Shown here piece by piece: positions 25,701 to 40,700 of a stretch of DNA of 64,000 bases (its first letter is position 1; each line of letters starts with the position of its first letter). The translations under genes and the position numbers were made by a program. Source of the DNA: Cardiocondyla obscurior (Eukaryota > Arthropoda > Insecta > Hymenoptera > Formicidae); assembly GCF_019399895.1 (NCBI RefSeq), contig NC_091868.1, positions 6,697,593 through 6,761,592 on the forward strand. The letters are read 5' to 3'. The notes beneath the pieces were generated by a model that saw only the letters and a list, made by a program, of their open reading frames with translations, was not told the DNA's origin and searched no databases.

Positions 25701-28700
25701 CACGATGTACCCGCGATACTTGTTTCTCTTGTGCCGAACAGGTGGTTGCGACGCAAACCGGGGAGTTTGAAATACGGTCGACCCTGTAACGGCCTGAAAA
25801 TTGCGGAGACGGATCCCCGTTTGGCTTCGTTTTACCATTAGACGTTGCAACTTGTCGTAGAATTCGAGCAAAATAGATTTTTTTTTTTTTTTTTTGCGAA
25901 CCACGCGAGTCATTTATGAATGAATGTTGTTAAAGACGCGCTTCTCATTTTCGTTACATTATACATATAATATTTCGCTCGTAGGACGTAGGACCGGTAC
26001 TGAACGTTTTACCTTATTTGCGAACTAGAAAATTACAGGGGCTTATACGTTATTCTCAGCCGGGAGATATAAACGTACTTGAGTCCTCGTAAAATTCATG
26101 ACGAATGATTCGAGAAGAATGTCATTAAACCTTCTTCATTTTTACACGAAGCGGGCAAGTGAAGCCGTTGAGTCGAACGGTAGAGAAATTTTACGAACGG
26201 TGGAAAAGCGAGGTGGGAAGAGATGGGAAACGGCCACGCGGATGTGTAATAGAGTTCCACGCGCGGAGAAGCACGAATAACATTTCAGACGCGTAGATTT
26301 ATCCGACTGCGGCCGCGCTTCCGGTGATCAATAATTTCCTAAGCTTCGGTTAAATGACCGGAGCGACTCGTTTGTTTCTCGCGGCTATTTGCGGCGGCGA
26401 TGCGTCCGCCTGCAACGCGCGTTGCCACGAGCGAGTCATTGACTTTTCGTTTCTATCGGGCGGAGCTCGAAATTGATGCGAGTTTGACAGTTCGCGCTCG
26501 ATCATATCCGTTTCCTTCCGGCAATTGCGTGCAATTTATGTGGAAATCCCGGGCATTTTACGGACAACGCGTGCATCTGACTCTCCGCCGTGGGTCTGTT
26601 CTCCGACGCGAGTCATTATCGCCGGTCGTTGTCGCGTCTCGAGAAGGTTCACACCCCCATTACCGGTATTGTGCTCGCATTGACCAGTCATCGTTCGATC
26701 GCGCTAAGCGCGGCATCAAGTTGCAACGACGAAGCTGACGCTCATTCACGCCACTCCGCGCGCTCCGACAGACATACGCATTGTCTACAATTGTACGTGT
26801 CATACCGATGCGCCGAGTTCGCGTCGCGATCGATTATTTCGTATCTTTTCGGAGCTGAAATTTTTACTTCCAGCATTGCCGCTCGCGTCTTTCTGTCGTT
26901 ATTTCAATAAGCCCGACTGTCGTTCGCACTTCTCTTTCTCAGTTTTATCATTAAAAAATGCGAACGGCATCAAGTTAGCGATACAGAACCGCGGGTACAA
27001 ATTCCATTAGTGTAAACAGATCTCTCTCTGCACACGAGCTTTCTGTTATCGATTGGAAACCACCGTTGACTAGCAGGACAAAGCTGACTGTTGTCGAATC
27101 GATAGGAATTAAATTAATTTCGTTTGAAGAACTCGGAAGTTTTGAGGTTTCCCGTTACGGAATTTCTGGGTGGCGCGCGTCAAACGAATCTCGGGAGTGC
27201 GGCGGCCACTCGGAAATTCCATCTAGCACGATCCCAACGATTCGCGTCGGGTTGCACCGCCGATCGGGCTGCATGTTTAATGTCGCGATGCACATTCGCA
27301 GCGCTCTCCCGCGGTTCGCTATTAATTCAGATCCCGAACGACTCTCTCCTCCCGCGCTTTGTCGGCGCCGATCGCGATCCTCCTCGCCACGGAATACCTA
27401 TTGTCGCGTCAGAGGGCTCATTCGGCATGCGATTGTCGAGATCGTCGCGTTCGCGCTTAGCGATGCTGACGGAATACGCATCACGCTTCGCCATCAAACG
27501 CGACTTTATCACTCTCGACGGTTTATTTTAACATTTACAACGTGAGACCGTAATAATTAAGAAATAAATAAAAATCTTCGTACCCTTCTGCGATATTTAT
27601 ATCTGCATTGTCAAGACCTTCGTCTTATAACTCTGCTCATAAACTCGATGTCTGTTTCGCTTCATGCGTTAATCTGGCGGACGTGCACCCGGAACTCCGC
27701 GCCGGGGCACTCAAACTCGGCGCGATAAAGAGCGCGGTTTAATCACGAAGGGGTGAAGAAGCGAATTGTATAACATCGGCGCGGTGCAACCGCGAGAGGT
27801 CCGTTCGAGTAAACGGGCCGCGCGTTCTCGAGCCTAAGCGTCGCTGCCGCGAAAGGAACGCGGAGATCTAAATTGGCTGGAGACCGCGCGTAACGAGTTT
27901 ACAGATCTCCGTGCATTATCAGCGGGTCAAGAGCATCAATTAAACCCTCGGAGCGTTAACGCGCCGCTTCTCGCGCTACGAGAAGAGCAGGCGCTAACGG
28001 TTTTACTCAGGCGCGGAATCGCGAGCAGCAGGCGCGAAGCCGTGCGGGCGACGAGCATCTACGCGGCTTTCTTTCGACGCTCGCTCGACTTGAAACGCGA
28101 GCGGATTCTTCTCTCGCGTTGGGCTAATCGCCCCAGCGACGACAAGACTCCCATCAACCGGCGGATATTGACGGAGGCCGCCGTCGCGCCGGTTCTCGCT
28201 TTTTGCCGCTGTTATTTATAGCAGATTTACATAGCCTCCTCAAACTCGTCACGAACTTTTACCGCAAGGCCTGTAATTTACGGCGCGCGCGCGCGCGATC
28301 GGCGGGCAGAGGCCCGTTTTAACTTGAATACTCTCTCTCACGTCCTCGTCCCCGACGTCTCCAATCGGTGCCCCTATCGAATTTAAGACGAACAGTAGCG
28401 CGAGAATTATTTTATTTTAATTCGGAAATTATTATCAATGGACTTGTAAATTAAATCTCGCACGGTGCTTTTCCTCTCGCGTTTCTAATAACGTCAGTTC
28501 TAATAACGAGAAACGGCGTACGTTGAATTCAAAACGATTTCGTTAAAATAAGTTATATTATAATATTAGGATACGTATTTTGACGCGTATGATTACAAAA
28601 ATGATAGCGAAAATTGGCGTAACGATCTAATCAACGTAGAATGTCATTTTAACAACGTAATCGTGGCGAGTCAGCGCCTTGCATAATCGCGTCGCGCACG

Positions 28701-31700
28701 TGCACGTCGGCGGTATTACGAGCGTGTCGCGATAACGCATTCTCTCACTTAATCCTCGCAACGGCGACAAGTGTAAATCGTAAACGCGTGTAAACCTCAC
28801 GTAACGTTTACGAATTTCCGTTCTCGACGACGGTGCGATACAACGCTGCTATTGTGCTCCATCGGCTCGGGAACGCCGGCGTTATAAGATAATTTGGAAA
28901 AAAAATGGGTTACACGCTCTTATCTGCCCCGGCAGGTTTTACGACGGCCGCTTGGCGACCGTGTCGGGCGACAACGGCGTCGCCGGCTTTGTTACCGGGG
29001 TCGAAGCCAACCTGACGCGTAAAGTTGCCGGGAAAGTCGCGATCGCGATAAAGCGCGCGAAGTTAGCTTGGAAGAAAAAGATCGTGGGATCTGCGATACG
29101 AAATCGTTTGACGTATAGTTCGCATCTCGCGGAACTTGCCGCAGATGTAGTTCTCGTTATTGATAAGAGTTCCCGCAATCGCCACACTGCGATCGTTTTG
29201 CGCGTTCGAATTGCGCGTGATTGGTAGGCCGATGCCGCTGAGCAAGTTACACTCGTTTACTATACGTTGCTCAGCGAAATCGAGAAATCATTCATGATCG
29301 TCCGCAACAGGGTCACCGTGCCACTTGATCAATACAGTTTCTCGGATTTGCGATTACATCGATCACGTTTCAACATCGCAGCTGACCGTCACGCAAGAAA
29401 TTAATGTGGAGTTATGAGAACTGGCTTGGACGAAATGTTTTAATATTTTATTTCGCGAGGGAATGTACAAAAAAAAAAAGTCAAGCCCTATTTATTTATT
29501 TTAACAAGTTTTTGGTAAATTAAAAATTTCCATTTTTAATTTATATAATTATTTTTTAATTATTTTCGACGATATCGCAAATCGGTTTGATGCGACTCGT
29601 AAACCTATTCGTTAAATTTAATTTGCATTCACGTAGCTTCGCCATAAGCATAATCACTTATGTATCGTGTATTTTAAGTGGACACGTCAATGCCACAATA
29701 CAGGTCATCGAGGTATACGTACGGCGTTCAATGTGTCACGATCTCTGTTTCTGATGCCTCGTGATACTTTTCTGTAACAAAACACACGTGGATTATATCG
29801 TGTTACTCTTCCACGTAAAAGCGGCATTATTTTATATCATATTTATCTTACAAGTTGCTTAATTTATCGATACTCACGTAGTTTGGATCGCTATTTATTT
29901 TCGCTGTCGTCGTGTCGTGAAATTGAGTCAAGATTGACTCCGACGTGGAATCTTCGCCACACGACTTGCGTTTTTATTTCCGTTTTACAGCATTCCATTA
30001 ATTCCATTTATAGCTCGTCCAGCGAGAGATATCTTTGCGCGCGTATTCCAAACGGATGCGGTTGCTATCGCTATTTTAGTAGTTGCAAAATCAACGCGTT
30101 ACTATGTTCCCTTATGGAATCACGCATTACGGTGCCTATAAACCGTTCCGCGCGTGACATACCGCAACTTGACTAGGAAAACCAGTGATTTCCGGCGTTA
30201 TGCGAGTCTATTTCGAGCCATGTGTAATAGCAACTCGAGGATGACGCGCTAAAATGACATTTCCCATGGTAACATTCGGAGAAGAACGTGCGAAATTTCG
30301 CGTTGCATTTGCAATCAATAACTCGCGCAATTTTTCACAAAAGCCCATCTTGATCATTTCTCTATCGCAAATCTACAATGCAAATTCACGTGTTTTGTGT
30401 CAAAATTTTTTTATCTTACGTCATCGCGGTTGTCGCCCGAAGGACGTGTATAAAACGTATGAATAAAAAAAAAAAGTTTTAAATACAGAAATTTATATTT
30501 CGCTTTCAAACACGTTACCCGCGGAAACGAAACTCCCTTTGATGTGACCGGTGCGAATTAAAAGCCCGCGCGAACCTAGCCGATCCGCAGGGTGAACTTT
30601 ACCACGTTAGTTACACTCGTCACTGTCGGTCAACGTGTTAAATTAATCACGGCGGCAGAATGCTCTTCAGGGTTTCTCGCTAGAGGAAGCTTTATCCGTT
30701 CTGAGAATTGGCAGGAATTAATTTGCGAATCGCCGCGCGGCCGCGCGCGCGGAAACGGCTTCGTCTCGCTTCAAACGCCTAATTGATGGTTCTGTTTCGA
30801 CGTTGTTCCCTATAATAACGGCGCCGGGCTACATGTGTGCAACATATCGCTGCAATCTCCGCGATACTACGACGTCGCTCGTGGGAATACAGCGCGCTTG
30901 ATACCTTGTCGATAACACGCGTCACGGTGCGAGGGAACATTTCCGTTGTTTGAAACTGACAAAAACAGCCCCAAACGCCGCGAGAGTATCGCCTCCGATA
31001 TCTATACATCGCGAAATTCAGTTGACTCGATAAATTGTGCAGTTATTGAACTCTACTTTTTTTTTTTTTTTTTTTTTCTTTTTTTCTTGCACATTTGAAA
31101 CATTTTTCCGAAGTGCAAAATTAATTTTAAATGTGAAACTCAAACTCTTGGGTTTAATTTCGAGCTTTCGCAGGGCGTCGCGTTTGATCGCGAAAATATT
31201 ACGTTTTCTTTCAATCGTGGAATATTGTACGCGTTAAAATGACGTATTAAAATTATTATTGATATCACAATAACGTAGTAACGCATATAAGCTGTTTCTT
31301 TTATTCGGTATACGTAACAGTCGAAAATCATTCGTCGGCAGAGAATTAAAATAAGAGAGGCGCGAGGTCAATGACCGCAGAATAAGCGACTTATATGGAG
31401 AATGCCGGGTTGCTCATTAAAAGTTGATCGTTTCAACAATTGCTCAGCGCGTCGTAACAGTCATTAATCTCATACGTGCGGCTTTATTAATACGGAGGAT
31501 CATCGCCATAAATCTCGGAAGCAACAGGGAGTCATCGCGGAATCCCACGACGCCCAATCTCGCGCCCGGACTCATAATTATCTGGACTAACGTTTGTCAA
31601 CGAATGTTATTAAGCACTCGTTAGCGGCGTACTTTATAGCGCGGGGTGTGGTCCCGTTATTAATCACATTATTTCGGCTGGTCGTTAAATGGACAGTTTA

Positions 31701-34700
31701 ATGGATCGAACTCGGCCGTTGGTCAGCGGTGCGTGTGAGACGAGAGCGGCGTGCAAACGCAACGATCGCGTCACGTGTCGCCAATTATTTTTTTATCTGC
31801 GCTTAGATTAAAAATAATCCGATCCAACAATCGCGAATATTGCCTCTAGAATTTAACGCGCAAATTTTTTTAACGAAACTGTTTTTCTTTTTTTTTTTAA
31901 TTAAAAGTTATTTAACGCACTTTTACCTTTACGTCAGAGTTTTTAATTTTATTCAAAAGTTTAACGTTGCTAACAAAAATTTCGACATAAATGCTTTCTC
32001 TTCTTTCGCGTAAGATAATTGTTAAATCTTTATCCTTTTACGTCTCCGCTTCCGCAAAAAGGAAACTTTACCCGGTCTTCACTCTCCGATTAAGACCGCG
32101 ATTGAGACGTGAACCTTATGAGTCGCTTGGCCGAAGTGCTGTCCTTTTATCAGACGCGTAATTATCGCGGAAAAGAATTACCGTGGCGGTCCCGGAGAAA
32201 GCCAGCCGCGAGGGACGTCGTAGGGATTGCATGGACGTATCAGATAAGAAGATGCGTTGCACGTGCGCGGGTCCTCCGTTGTCGATGCACCGGAGGCGCG
32301 GGAACACGTGAGTGCTGTTCCCGTTTATTTTTCAGTGGGCTCCGACGATACAACGGCCACCGTTACTACTACCGGTGCCTCATCTCGCTCTATCTCTCGC
32401 TCTTTATTTCTTTTTTTTTTTTTCTCTCGTTTCTTCTGTTATTTTTTCTGCCTCTTTTCTGCCGAGACCTATAATTATTCCTTCGAACTGCAACGTGGGC
32501 GAATGCGCGAAACGTGTTCGCGAGATCGTTGGCATTCCGAGGCTCTCTCTCCACCGAAGCGATCTTGACCCTCCTGGTACGGCGCACGTCGCCCTTCCCT
32601 CGTAATTTATCGCTCTGTAACGTGCGTTACAACGCCACGGCGAGAGCACTTGGAGCCTCGTATTCGCGCCACGCGTTTAACGCTAAATGGGACTATCTGA
32701 TTCTGGTAGCGCGTTGACGTTGAACGCGATCTTTGTATTAGACGACACTCGGCATCGGACGGTCGCACTTAACGCTAAATGTGTGGTCCGTACACGCGTG
32801 ACGTGAATACAATCACAAATTATTTATCGATAGTAGGATCACGTATGAAAACCTTTCGAAAATTGCTTATCTGAATTTTGTCGATAAGCCCATTAATAAG
32901 CTCGATAAAATTCTCCCTCACTTTGGAATTATTTGAAAAATTAAAGGGACGGACAAACGCGAAATCTCATATATGTACGCTTAAAGGCAGATATGGCATT
33001 TTCCGCGGGGAGCGGCGACGGCGGCTGGCGTACGTACTTCCTCCGTCTCTCGGTCGCCGAGAGATACGGGAGAGATAGCCGCCGTCGCAGCATCACGGAC
33101 GCCATTTCTGAAGGTGAGTACGAGCAATTTGAGCACAACACACGAACATCGGTAGGTGCCCGTCTCTGCGTGAGCGGCGTGCGTTATTATTTATGCATAA
33201 CGGATGTGTTTGTGCGTGGCTCAATAGCGGTCGGATGACAATTTTAATAGAGCCGTGCATGAGTGGAATGCGCGAAAAATAGTCTTTAAAAGGAAAAAAT
33301 TAAAAAATTTGCGTTGCACGCGCGCGAGAGACAGAAAGAGAGAGGAGAACACGGCTCATAAAAATTGCGAAGAACGCGTATCGCGTTTCTACTTGCTGTT
33401 CATGCCAGCCGTCTGTGTGTATTCGCCGCTTTTTGAAATTTACGACAACCGGGCGGCTGTTTCTCTTTCGTTTAATAAAACCTCGCGTTAGAACGAAGCG
33501 CGTATTACGTGCAAGGCATTGAGAAAGAAATGAAGAAGAAGCCGCGACCTCGCTGCAATTATACAAGGTCAAAGAGCTCGCGGGCTCTGAAAGCGCTCCG
33601 GTTCCGTGAAAAATCACCATAAAGACCATTTACAGTACAGGGAAGCTTCCGTAGCTTTCGCGTTATTATCACGATTATTATTTCATAGATCTGCTTGGGC
33701 GCGATAGGATTAATATATTCGCTCCAACAGCTGTTATTGCGCGAATCTACATTAAGTATGCAAGGTTACAGGAAGTTGTATCGATGGTCATAAATAATCT
33801 CTTACGAGATTGAAAAACACGCGTGCACATATAGGTTTTCTTATTTATTTATGTTGCACGCGAAAAAAGCCTTGTGCAAATTTCGAAAAATAAATAACGA
33901 TTAAAAATTGTTGCAGATTTGAAAGTTGCGTATTTGTTAAAAAAAAAGTTAAAAATTGATTATTAAAAAACATTTCAAGGATATTATATAGTTTTAATCG
34001 TTTCGTGTCTTTTTTTTTTTTTTACGTAATTTCAACGAGCTGCTTTAGATTGACCGATTAAAGATTCTGTTGATCTAAAGATTTCAAGACGTAAGACTGA
34101 ACGATACAAAGTCGAGTTATTCGAGAACTGACAGATTTAAACGTGATCCTTCTTCCACGCGACATAATAACCGGAATAAAATCCCTTGAAGATTTACCGG
34201 CAATTCGATATGTATAGCCAGGGTGGATCTTCTTGCCACCCGGCAGGATCGCGTCGACTACTTAGCAGTAAATATCGCCGAACCGCCCACGCGTTGCAGT
34301 AAAGTGCGAGCGCATGAAAGGAAGTCCGTGAAAGTGCTTGGCATTGGTCACGGAAAACAGTTTCAATTAAACTGCAATTAATTTAATAGACGACGAAGGA
34401 TTCAATAAGCAATTTACCTAACTTTACCGTTCTTTGACCTGCGAAATTTTTTTTCAATCGAAATTAAACGATCGTTGGAAAAATATTATTGCGCCCGCGA
34501 AGAAGAAGTAGCGTTAGAAAATTAGAATTTATCGTCACGAAAATACAAGATCGAGGGAGAATTTAAATACGTTTTCTAATGCGACAGCACGTAAGGTATC
34601 CTTTACAATTCGCTCGGCGAGCACAGCGGAGCAAATCGCGCGTCTCATTGAGATTCTGACTTTAGTGCGTTGTGTGATCCCGGCGATCGTTTTCGTGCAT

Positions 34701-37700
34701 TAGCGTTACACGGGGAACATCACGCGTCTCCTTCCATCGCTTACGTATGTGCCGGGTACACGCGCAATTGCACAAACAAGCCAAACGCCGCTCACGGCTT
34801 GTACTCGCGTGGTAGTCGTACATTCCCGGTCGTTGTACCTGGTTCGCGAGATCGCGAGCAAGCGCGCCAGGCTATCGCTTAGGATTTGTTGCCTATCTCT
34901 TTGTTTTTTTTAAATCTTCTCACACGTATATACACACGAGTGATCGCACCTGCGATCGCTATACGCAATACGAGGGTATACTTGTAGTACGGCGATTAAA
35001 TCTTTTTTACAAGTACGTATTAGCGAACACTTGCTTATTACCGACGATAAAGGGTTTCTTGCGAGGGATCCTTATAATTAGCAGTCGCCTTTACTATTTT
35101 CGTTTATAAAGTTTGTGACGCTGATTACGCGTACGCTCCTTTAAACCGAGATTTGCATCGTACATTGCACCCCGGGTAGTTAGCGCGGCGCATCGATGGA
35201 TGCAGACGCCTAGCAATTTCGCGCTTTTCAAAGAAGACAATTGTGAAAATTTTGCAAATTTCTATGGATAAAACTGCGGAACGTTCTACCATTTCAAAAT
35301 TAATTACAGATCCTCTTGTTTTCTTTCTGAATGCACGATTAGTTATCGGAGCTCGTTCTTTTCCGAGCAAGCGGAAATTTCGTTGATATTTTGAGCTTCG
35401 ATCTCGAGCTAAAACGAGCCGATTACGCGTGCGATCCACGCGTGGTTTTCACGCCCGCACTTTCCGACGTATTATATTATCCCGCGCCGGCCGTCTCTCT
35501 GTACCTACGTGACGCTGTACTTTACGGCGCGTGTAGACTCGGGGTCCACAGAATCGAAGGAGGTGGGAGTTTACGGTCGTTAAACGATGGTCGCTGGCTG
35601 CGAGCTCTTGTCCATCTTCCCCGACAAAGTATACGCGTAATCGTCGTTTAAACGTTTACGCTCGAGCGCGCGCGTTTGACGTCTCGGCTCTGGCGCGCAG
35701 CAATTACATCGAATCCTGCAAATAGTCCGGTGCCCTGATCGCCTTCCGGATCACCGCGGAAGATGTTTCCCGTCGAGCAATTTCCTGAACGTCGATACCG
35801 CGGCCGCCGCCGTTTTGAGGTTTCGTCTTAGCGTATTGTCAGTCGATTCCTCACATTCCAAACGCTTCTCTTCTTTTTATTATGTGTTGCTAATTTTTCG
35901 TCAAACATTATCTTTCCACGTGCATATTTCACGTGTATAAAGATGTTCATAGACATTTACAGACGCGAAGCAATTTTTTTATTGTCAGTCAACCGAGTTT
36001 TAGGGGCACTATTGACATTTCTATATTTTTCCGATAAGGGGAAAGATTAATCTCACATCGTTCTCCATTTCCGTTTTATATTTGCATTTCGTTTGCTGGA
36101 AGAATCGCTAACGTGTATTTACTCGTTTCGAGTTTGCCGTAACGATAAAAAAAAAAATAAAAATAAAAATTCGTGCGAACGGGTCTCGAAACTCCGCGAC
36201 GGGAAATCGCGTTTCAACGCCGTTGACGTCGCGCGCTCTGTCGAGAGAACGATCATCCCGCGGACAGATTTAATTATTTCGTCGGCAGGAAACAATTAGC
36301 CGCGACCGGAAGTTATTATACCCCCGCGACGGCGCCGACGGTGTATGCATATAAGAAAACGACGGCGACGTCGTCTCGTTTGCTATGCCGCTCTCGCGCG
36401 CGAAGGGACCCTTCCTTCGTCGGATTCGAGCACACGTATCGTGTACAAAGCCATTGTTTCGGTCAGCATCAGCCGCGTTTAACGAACCGCGAGGCACGTA
36501 TACATATATCGATAAGCTCACGTATACCGTTTGCTTCTGTCTGCCACGGTGACGGAAGCGCGGATCTTATCGCGACTTCGATTTCGATCTCACGTTCTTT
36601 ATCGAGAAACCGCCGGTCTTATTTTCCAGCTTGCCGTTCTTTCTCCCGCCGGCTATTTTTCCACTCGGCAATCCGTTGCTGACCCGATATTGCATCTGAA
36701 AGATTTTAATCTTGCGAAATTTTTATAAATCACCCGCGATAGGAACTTATTCTGAAAAAGTACCTTCGAAAAATTTGGATAATGCATTTTAACAAATGTA
36801 ATCTATTCGTTCTTTGTTCCTATTTCTTTAAGAGTTCGTTTTTGAATAAAATATAATTAACGACCGCTCTTTAAAAGGTTTTCGATACTTTAAACGGGAA
36901 CAATGTAGTTCCAAAGAGAAGTGCGCATTCAGCATCGATTTCTCTATTTCGTAAATTACGTGTTTTTTTTCTCTCTTGGTGAAACGTTTTATTTTATCCG
37001 AGAAAAGAAAGGTTCAGATAAAACTTGATTTTTCTCGCGAAAAGAATTTGCGCGAATTCAACTTGGAAATTTAAATAAATCAGTGTCTTTCTGAAAAACG
37101 GACGTACTTTGTTTTTATCATTTCAAAGAATCTGTGCTCCCGTTATCTGAAAAGCTCAAACTAATTAGTTGTTAACGAAGTGTGAGTATTTCTGACCGTG
37201 ACCGCTGTCCCCAGGATTGATTTTTTTTAGAAAGCTGAAGTACCGCTGCTATTAATACCAAGTTACGCAACTCGAGTAAAGAGACATCGCGGAATGACTT
37301 TCAGTGGGAAGTTATTCGTTAAAAAATTTAAAAGTAACATCTGTCTGCGGCACCAGATTCTTCCTTCAGCTTAAACATCTTAACCCTGTCAGGTATCGCG
37401 TATCGCCGACATTTCTCGACACTCGTGGCGTGCTAAATCGCGGGGGAAGAATTTTTCATCTCTTCTGGAAGAGGTCTGAGTGCATTCCTCGCTATTCAAC
37501 GGCGGATTTTTTTTTTTTTCAGTTTTGATATTATAATGCGCGCGTCTCTTACGCCGAGGCGCATACCGTCGCATTGTAACAGGGTGCCGTTGTTGAGCTG
37601 GCGAGTTAAGTGTCGAAGGTGGTTTACGAGACCTCGCTAGGGCGCTTTAATAGATTCAGCGCGAAACACCGATTTTCTCGGCATACGCACGACTTGCCCG

Positions 37701-40700
37701 CGTTCTCCTTTTCCTCGCGCCATTACTTCTCGCGGGCGAGAACCGTCGAGCGTATGTCGAAGCGATTTTCCGCTCCAGAACGGGTTCGGCTTTTGTTCTC
37801 CGCAAAGACCGCGCGCGCGCGCGAAGAGATCGGCGCCGTAAATCGCGATCCCTCGCTTTAAAACGGCTCGCGTTTGCCGACCAAACGTGCGTGTTTTCTT
37901 CTCTCGTCGGCCGTTATTGACACGGCGGACAACACCGGCTTTGTACATACTGCGCCGTCCGTGTACCCTGCGGATTTGTTTGCCCGCGGCACACACCCGT
38001 GGCCTAATGCATCCTCCTTCACCTCTCTGTCGAGATAATTCATTGCGCTCTCGATTCCAAGCGTTTGATTCGCACAGACGTGAAAACGCCGGTGCGGCGA
38101 TCGATAAGCTCGTCCCGATGCTCCCTGACGTCCGCTCCTTGATTTTGCACGCACGGAAGAGCTTTGCGCATAAGAAAGCACTCTCCGCGGAACCAAAACA
38201 ATAGACTTCTTTGTGCGACTTCTTGTCGCGATAAAACGTTCGCGTAATAAACCACTCGTGTTTTTCCATAACGTTCCGCATCGTGAGAGAACGTTACACG
38301 GAATGACAAAATAAACTTTAGGATTTAAAATTAGCTCTAGTTATCTAATTAAATATAGAGAGAAAGAAAAAGAACCGGAACAAAAGTCGGCTTGAAAGAA
38401 CTAAGATCGAAGTTTTTTTTTTTAATTATTATCCTTTCGACTCGGAAACCTTTATTCGGGAGATTTCACGGACGTCATCATTGGTGGAGCAAGCGGAGCC
38501 CTACGCCACCCCGGCGTACAAGGATGCACGCCGGATGGTGCGTCGCGTCTCGCGTGCGAGCGCACGCCGTACACATGTTTCGTTGACGGCGTAGGGAACC
38601 TTGAAGGTGGCCGCGAGCCACAGACCGGTTCTTAATAATTAACATATGCAACGTTAATTTTACGGAATTATAATTTCACGTCACTTGGTACGTGCGGGTC
38701 CGATCCGGGCTGTAATACGCGGAACGAGCACGAAGTCCGAGGAGGCGGAGGAGGCGAAAGCCGGGAAGGTCGGTCGTATCTTTTCTCGGCTACTGGATGC
38801 ACGAAAGGTGCTCGCGATTCCTCGATCGCTCCGCGCCCTTCTCGCATCCGCACCGCGGGAGATTAATCGCAACGATCGCGCCGATCACTCCGCGCTTTAA
38901 TCGTCACCGCGACGCGGCGAAATTATGATGACGCACTTGTCTCGTTCTCCTCTTTTGCGCTACTGGACGTCTTGATTTTTTCTCATCGTCCAAGCGTAAA
39001 CTAATAGGCATAATATTCCTCGAGGTATTTTTATGCGTTGTAACATTCTGAATTATGCGATACCGCGTGACGCGAAGATTGAAGCGATTCCTGGAACGTC
39101 TAAGCGCCGGCTAATGGACGGAAATAATTCGAAAGACGAGAGACCGCGATACGATACGCCGCGACACGGCACGTGTGCGTAGCGCACGGGTTTAATTATC
39201 TTCGACAAACTGTATAACGCATTTCAGCTGCTTTATGACGAAATATCGCGCTGCATATTTCTGAAATTAAAAACAGCGACGAGTTTACCCCTAGGAAATA
39301 CCAAACATTTTTTTATGCCTCTGCCTTTGTAGTATTAACTGACAAAGTGAATTCGAGCTTTATTGCAAGCCGTATAATGAAAGCAGATCCGGTGACTCGC
39401 CTTTTTTTTCTGGTACTCGCTCTCGTTGGCAATTTATTATCAAGTAATTAGTGTAAACGATGATAAAAGTTATATTTTATTGCAATTAGCTATAATACGA
39501 GAGATATCTTTTTATACAGTTTTATGGAAATTAGTATTTGCATCGGATATCCTAACAATTACAATTTGATATTACAATCACAAAAATGAATTAAATCAGA
39601 AATGAAAATTGCTCGAGCACGATGTTTTATTTTATCTACAGCAAAAGCGATATGAATATTTAACGTATGTTTGTACACATCTTTCTCTTTTTCTCTTTTA
39701 TTTTTTTTTTTATTATACATATTAGTATTAAAATTTGATTATTTTAAAATTTACTCTAATAGAGCAGCACACAATTTACGCGGATATATTTTATGAATAT
39801 ATCTCGATATTAATTATCATTCGCACGCAAAGCGTAGCGAACGGCATTTAGTTACGGTAGTTACGGTAAACCGTTTTCTCTCTATAGTTTTTAATACTAT
39901 CGAGTTAATAAATTTTAATTGTCACCTTCCACCTCAAGATATAAAGCCGTTATTATATTTTCAATTAAAGTTTTCGTCGTCTCGCACAATCAGCGTGGAA
40001 ATATAATGAACTGACGGTGTCGCACGGCAAGTCATTAAATGCTGCCGTCGATCATTATCGATTCACAGCAGCTCCTCTCTTGCTCGCTAATCAGCCACGA
40101 GTCCCGTGTCGAGGCGAGAAGTATCTAATAGAATGTAAGACTTCTCAGTGCCGGTCGGTCCGTTGTTGTCGAGGGCAATCGGATGATCTACGCGTGACTG
40201 CCTCTACCACGGAGGAATCTTAATTCGATGGATCCTAATATTAATAAGTCGCCGGCGACTCGGTCGATCCCTGAGAGTTCGCGACGATGATGCCCGTGAA
40301 TTACGCGTGAGTAATGCACGATGATGCAACGCATGCGGCAGTGACTTGCGCGGTCAATGCGGCCGGGACGATTTTTAATAATTCAATCGTGGAGATGAAT
40401 AATCCAGCGGCGTGAGACTGGAACACTTCAGCGTCGTTAATTATTGAGGGTCTTAACCTTTTTGCATCTTCGTAGTGGGATGATATATTAAGGTGATGCA
40501 TTGGTCACTGATTGTGCGCCGAGTTATAGCTGGGGCATTAGTTCCTTTTTAATATTTCTCACGTTTCCCATAAATCTCTTTGTCTTTAAAAAAAAAAGAA
40601 AAAACAAAATTTTTAACACTTACAAGGTATTTTTATAACAATCAATTTTGCGAGAAATAATAGCTGGGATTAATAACTGAATAACACGAGAAGTTTAATA

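Noticed and set aside
27066..27545. 159-codon plus-strand open frame in intron 1
   Set aside because: Overlaps two other long frames in the same CpG-rich patch, and no domain or splice logic supports it.
37637..38281. Longest open frame in the window, 214 codons on the minus strand
   Set aside because: No recognisable domain, a composition rich in Arg and Ser as expected from CpG-rich DNA, no supporting splice structure, and comparable open frames on the opposite strand over the same bases.
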